Assembly (NCBI GenBank): GCA_016871755.1
Contig: VHCJ01000010.1
Location: 1-64,000, forward strand
Direction: 5' to 3'
DNA: 64,000 bases
From: Verrucomicrobiota bacterium
GTDB lineage: Bacteria > Verrucomicrobiota > Verrucomicrobiia > Opitutales > Opitutaceae
The notes beneath the pieces are model-generated. The model was not told the origin of the DNA. It saw only the letters and a program-made list of their open reading frames with translations, and made no database searches. The translations under genes and the position numbers were made by a program. Below are positions 60,655 through 64,000 of the stretch, in pieces; positions within the stretch are counted from its first letter, which is position 1; each line of letters opens with the position of its first letter.

Positions 60655-61635
60655 TCAGCTGCCAGCCGGAACGAGATCGTCGACCGAGTCGCTGTCAGCG
60701 CTGATGTCCGCGAAGAGCCATGTCGAGAGGTACCGCTCGCTGCTCGAGGGAATGATGACGACGATCTGCTTGCCGCGGTTTTCCGGTCGCTTCGCCAGTT
60801 GAAGGGCGGCCCAGACCGCCGCGCCGGAGGAAATGCCAATCGGGATGCCGTCCTGCGTATTGACCTGCTTGGAGACCGGACCGGAGTCCGACTCCTTCAC
60901 GCGGATGACCTCGTCGTAGACCTGGGTGTTGAGCACTCCCGGGACGAATCCGGCACCGATGCCCTGAAGCTTATGGGGGCCGGGGGAACCGCCGGACAGC
61001 ACCGGGGAGGCATCGGGCTCAACGGCGACGATGCGGATGGAGGGTTTGTGGGCCTTGAGCACCTCACCCACACCGGTGATCGTGCCACCCGTGCCGATGC
61101 CGGACACCACGATGTCCACCTTGCCATCGGTATCACGCCAGATCTCCTCAGCCGTCGTGCGCCGGTGCACCGCCGGGTTCGACGGGTTCATGAACTGCTG
61201 GAGAATGACGCTGTTCGGGATTTTCGCCTGCAGTTCCTCGGCCTTCGCGATGGCTCCGCGCATGCCCTTTGGCCCCTCGGTCAGAACCACGCGGGCGCCG
61301 AGGATCTTCAACAGCTTCCTCCGCTCCAGGGACATCGTCTCGGGCATCGTGAGGACCAGTTTCAGCCCCTTCGCCGCGGCGACGAAGGCCAGCGCGATGC
61401 CGGTATTCCCGGACGTCGGCTCGATCAGCACGGTGCTCGCGTTGATCCGACCCGACTTGAGCGCATCGTCGATCATCGCGGCCCCGATGCGGTCCTTGAC
61501 GCTGGAAAGCGGATTGAAGAACTCCAGCTTGAGCAGGATCTCCGCCACCGCGCCGTGCGCGGCAGCCGTGCGGTTCAGGCGGACGAGGGGCGTGTTGCCG
61601 ATCGTCTCGGTGATGTCATTGTGGATTCTGGCCAT
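60655..61635 (-). CDS. cysK: Cysteine synthase A
   Basis: The 326-residue product is an O-acetylserine sulfhydrylase: [21 protein letters not shown] with PLP Lys47, [25 protein letters not shown] and [15 protein letters not shown]. It makes cysteine from O-acetylserine and sulfide. It is 25 bases downstream of a Rrf2 regulator on the same strand, so the regulator probably senses cysteine or Fe-S status. The extra C-terminal residues after [11 protein letters not shown] are normal. Confidence 0.96.
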   Translation of the reverse strand: MARIHNDITETIGNTPLVRLNRTAAAHGAVAEILLKLEFFNPLSSVKDRIGAAMIDDALKSGRINASTVLIEPTSGNTGIALAFVAAAKGLKLVLTMPETMSLERRKLLKILGARVVLTEGPKGMRGAIAKAEELQAKIPNSVILQQFMNPSNPAVHRRTTAEEIWRDTDGKVDIVVSGIGTGGTITGVGEVLKAHKPSIRIVAVEPDASPVLSGGSPGPHKLQGIGAGFVPGVLNTQVYDEVIRVKESDSGPVSKQVNTQDGIPIGISSGAAVWAALQLAKRPENRGKQIVVIIPSSSERYLSTWLFADISADSDSVDDLVPAGS

Positions 61636-61660
61636 AGGTAATCAGGGGAAAGGGGAACGC

Positions 61661-62242
61661 CTATATCGTGTAATCCGGGAGAAGATTCTGGATCAGGCCA
61701 TCCAAGGGTTGGAGCCGATTTGTAGGCGGGCTACCCGCAGCCCCACGCGCTCCACGGCCCGGGCCCGGACGATCCGGTTGGCTGAACGGGAGCGGGATGC
61801 CGTCCCGGCGCATCTTGCGCAGCGTCACCTCCACCACGTCCGCCAAGGAATAGCGGTCCAAGATGCCGGCGATCGCGTTACGCACATCCAGCATCAGCAT
61901 CCGCAGGCCGCAGTGAACCTCGTCCGGGCAACTGCACCGCTCGTAGGCGGTCTGGGAGACGCAGCCGATCGGGGCCAGCGGACCATCGATCAACCGCACC
62001 ACCTGACCCATCGGGATCTGCGCGGCCTCGCGCGCCAAGCGGTAGCCTCCGAACTTGCCGCGCTGGCTCCGAATGAACCCCCCACCCCGCAAGTCCTGCA
62101 TCACCTGCTCAAGGAACTTGGCCGGAATCTTTTCCTTCTCCGCAATCTCTCCCACCCGCAGCAAGTCACGACCGACCTCGGCCGCAATCCCTAGGTCAAT
62201 CAGCGCCCGCAAGGCATACTCGCCTTTCTTCGAAAGCTTCAT
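61661..62242 (-). CDS. Rrf2-family transcriptional regulator with cysteine cluster
   Basis: The 193-residue product begins MKLSKKGEYALRALIDLG, the Rrf2 winged helix, with GEIAEKEKIPAKFLEQVM and RGKFGGYRLA. Cys94, Cys103, Cys105 and Cys111 lie where Fe-S-binding IscR/Rrf2 members place their ligands, though the spacing differs from IscR. A Pro/Gly-rich C-terminal tail of about 40 residues follows. It precedes cysK, so it probably controls sulfur or cysteine metabolism. An AT-rich 85-base region lies upstream. Confidence 0.88.
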   Translation of the reverse strand: MKLSKKGEYALRALIDLGIAAEVGRDLLRVGEIAEKEKIPAKFLEQVMQDLRGGGFIRSQRGKFGGYRLAREAAQIPMGQVVRLIDGPLAPIGCVSQTAYERCSCPDEVHCGLRMLMLDVRNAIAGILDRYSLADVVEVTLRKMRRDGIPLPFSQPDRPGPGRGARGAAGSPPTNRLQPLDGLIQNLLPDYTI

Positions 62243-62327
62243 CGCACGTCCCTAACTCGATAAAGCCGATCTGAATTAAGGCAATCGATTTATGACTTTT
62301 TTGCCCTAGTTAGTCTAAACCTATCCA

Positions 62328-63107
62328 TCACAATGTGATGCGCAGACCGTCGTAGGCGAGGGCAATTCCTGACGGTAGCTGGTCACAGGTCCCTTGGTGA
62401 TCGAGGAAGTGGGTCATGTGGGTCAGCAGCGTCGAGCGAGCTCCGATCTCGGCGGCGGCGGCAAGTGCCTCGTCGAGGTTCATATGGGAGGGATGGGGCT
62501 CCGGGCGCAGGCCGTCGAGCACGACCAGATCGGCCCCCCGGGCGAGGGCGATCGCCTCGCGGGGGATGCGTTTGCAGTCCGTGTAGTAGGCGAAGCGGAC
62601 CCCGGAACTGGCCTCCGTGAAGAGGAGGCCGAGGGTGTTGACTCCGCCGTGGGGCAGGAGCGTCGATTCGATCCGGCCTTGGGGAAGATCGAGCACGGCC
62701 GGCATCTGCTGGAGCCGAAAGGCCGCATAGCCCCGCACGATCGGTCGGTCCATGATCGCGTAAGGAAACATGGCCAGCACCCGTCCCATGCCCTCGTCGG
62801 TCGAAAGCACCGGAAGGGCGTTGCCCCCCAGAAGGTCGCAGAAACGCCGAAGGTCGTCCATCCCGGCAACGTGATCTGCGTGACCGTGGGTCAAGATGAA
62901 CAGGTCAATCCAGTCGATGCGATGGCGCAGGCTCTGCAGACGGAACTCCGGGGCGGCGTCGACCTGGATGTGGAGTCCGTCCATCACCACATGGATCGAG
63001 GCGCGGGTCCGGTGGTTGCGAGGATCCGGGGACCGGCACACCGCGCAATCACAGGCGATCATCGGCACGCCCTGCGACGTGCCGGTGCCGAGGAAAACGA
63101 CTTCCAT
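62328..63107 (-). CDS. MBL-fold metal-dependent hydrolase (PhnP/RNase Z-like group)
   Basis: The 259-residue product begins MEVVFLGTGTSQGVPMIAC and has the metal motif THGHADHVAGMDDLRRF, then a DCKR region and LLTHMTHFLDH with the late His. CDCAVC near the N-terminus is typical of the PhnP-like branch. It probably hydrolyses a cyclic phosphate or a phosphodiester. The start at 63107 gives the full fold; the longer frame lacks support. It is downstream of groL on the same strand with a terminator between. Confidence 0.82.
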   Translation of the reverse strand: MEVVFLGTGTSQGVPMIACDCAVCRSPDPRNHRTRASIHVVMDGLHIQVDAAPEFRLQSLRHRIDWIDLFILTHGHADHVAGMDDLRRFCDLLGGNALPVLSTDEGMGRVLAMFPYAIMDRPIVRGYAAFRLQQMPAVLDLPQGRIESTLLPHGGVNTLGLLFTEASSGVRFAYYTDCKRIPREAIALARGADLVVLDGLRPEPHPSHMNLDEALAAAAEIGARSTLLTHMTHFLDHQGTCDQLPSGIALAYDGLRITL

Positions 63108-63234
63108 GACTCGACGGAAGCGGGGAAGCGGAACGATGGGAAGGGGAAAACCCGTTCGCTGACCGCCTCCCAGCAGCGCGCGGTGCGAGGTGGTGCGGCA
63201 GGCTCCAACACTGCGCCCGCCGCAGCGCCCCAGC

Positions 63235-63265
63235 AAAAAGCCGGCCGCCTTGACGGCGGCCGGCT
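63235..63265 (-). terminator. Rho-independent terminator of groL
   Basis: On the minus strand AGCCGGCCGCC pairs with GGCGGCCGGCT around a short loop and is followed by TTTTT. It lies just after the groL stop. Confidence 0.9.
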
Positions 63266-63303
63266 GGGGAGTTGGAACGAAACGGACGGACGGACGGACC
63301 GGA

Positions 63304-64000
63304 TCAGTAGTCCATCCCGCCGCCGCCGTGACCGAGGCCATGAGCCGGGGCGGCTTCCTTCTTCTCGGGGAGATCGGTGATGATCGCCTCGGTGGTGAGG
63401 AGCAGACCCGCGATCGAAGCCGCGTTCTGGAGGGCGGTGCGCGTGACCTTGGTGGGGTCGACGACGCCAGCCTTCACGAGGTCCTCGAAGTTGCCGGTGG
63501 CGACGTTGTAGCCCTGGTTCCCCTTGCTGGAGATGACCTGCTGGACCACGACGGCACCCTCGACGCCGGCGTTGAAGCAGAGCTGCTTCAGCGGCGACTC
63601 AATGGCGCGACGCACGATCTGGGCGCCGAGCTTCTCGTCGCCTTCGAGCGTGCCAGTGAGCACATCGACGGCCTTGGCGGTGCGGATGAGCGCCACGCCA
63701 CCGCCGGAGACGATGCCTTCCTCGACCGCCGCACGGGTGGCGTGGAGGGCGTCTTCGACGCGCATCTTCTTTTCCTTCATCTCGGCTTCGGTCGCCGCGC
63801 CGACGTTGATGACAGCGACGCCGCCCGCGAGCTTGGCGAGGCGCTCCTGGAGCTTCTCGCGATCGTAGTCGGAGGTCGTCTCCTCGATCTGACGGCGGAT
63901 CTGCTTGACGCGGCCCTGGATGTCCGAGGCCTTGCCGGAACCCTCGACGATCGTGGTGTTCTCCTTGTCGACGACGATGCGCTTGGCGCGGCCGAGATCG
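63304..64000 (-). CDS. groL: Chaperonin GroEL, C-terminal part (5' end outside window)
   Basis: About 231 residues of the C-terminal half are present. They include [45 protein letters not shown] (seen as [15 protein letters not shown]), [18 protein letters not shown] and [17 protein letters not shown]. The end is a His-containing Gly tail, [12 protein letters not shown], in place of the GGM repeats. GroEL forms the ATP-dependent folding cage with GroES. The gene is cut at 64000. Confidence 0.97.
   Translation of the reverse strand, partial: DLGRAKRIVVDKENTTIVEGSGKASDIQGRVKQIRRQIEETTSDYDREKLQERLAKLAGGVAVINVGAATEAEMKEKKMRVEDALHATRAAVEEGIVSGGGVALIRTAKAVDVLTGTLEGDEKLGAQIVRRAIESPLKQLCFNAGVEGAVVVQQVISSKGNQGYNVATGNFEDLVKAGVVDPTKVTRTALQNAASIAGLLLTTEAIITDLPEKKEAAPAHGLGHGGGGMDY

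Overview
This is a high-GC bacterial chromosome segment that looks like a member of the Verrucomicrobiota, most plausibly an Opitutaceae-like organism. The inference rests on a large TonB-dependent receptor with an N-terminal coiled coil, a polysaccharide-utilisation style gene set rich in exported glycan-active proteins (GH78, heparinase II/III-like, GxGYxYP family, DUF6807), a caa3-type oxidase cluster and the general gene style. No rRNA or marker phylogeny could be computed, so the assignment is an inference.

Layout. Bases 1-242 are the end of an IS3-family insertion sequence (truncated orfA), followed by a gene-free stretch and tRNA-Arg(ACG). From 0.8 to 38 kb runs a large catabolic region. 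A minus-strand operon with overlapping genes (6179 to 789) encodes an exported BNR propeller protein, a secreted toroid/lyase-like protein, an exported M28 peptidase and an exported S51 peptidase E. A second minus-strand operon (14336 to 6760) encodes a paralogous toroid protein, a paralogous BNR protein, a GH78 rhamnosidase, a DUF6807 protein and a Tat-exported lipoprotein PLP enzyme. An exported RidA-like protein sits between the two operons. A divergent sugar isomerase-like TIM-barrel gene, a LacI regulator and the TonB receptor share a palindromic operator-like motif (TTTCANTGAAA). The plus-strand run 19.7-31.9 kb carries a small secreted protein, a GxGYxYP protein, an S9 peptidase, a ROK kinase, a heparinase-like protein, a sodium/solute symporter, an isochorismatase-like hydrolase and a DegT aminotransferase. 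It converges on a minus-strand trio (two amidohydrolase-like barrels and a second DegT enzyme). The trio diverges from an NAD-epimerase-like, DapA-like aldolase and M20 hydrolase operon (34.9-38.1 kb). Together these look like a pathway that imports and dismantles a rhamnose- and/or uronate-containing, probably nitrogen-bearing glycoconjugate.

From 38 kb on, the genes are mostly core: accA, a TolB-like propeller, mrp, rpmG, a three-domain diadenylate cyclase with an N-terminal PTS EIIA domain, an isolated nuoA, a DUF362 protein, dnaG-rpoD, a methyltransferase, two sensor kinases that both appear internally deleted, an HDOD protein, a GmhB-like phosphatase, the caa3 cytochrome oxidase operon with ctaG, rrf2-cysK, an MBL-fold hydrolase and the 3' part of groL, which runs off the window end.

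The items most worth a second look are the EIIA-DAC fusion (42474-43829), the apparently extracytoplasmic PLP enzyme plus RidA plus peptidase set (0.8-8 kb), the duplicated BNR/toroid gene pair, the aminotransferase-rich catabolic cluster (25-38 kb) and the twin deleted histidine kinases.
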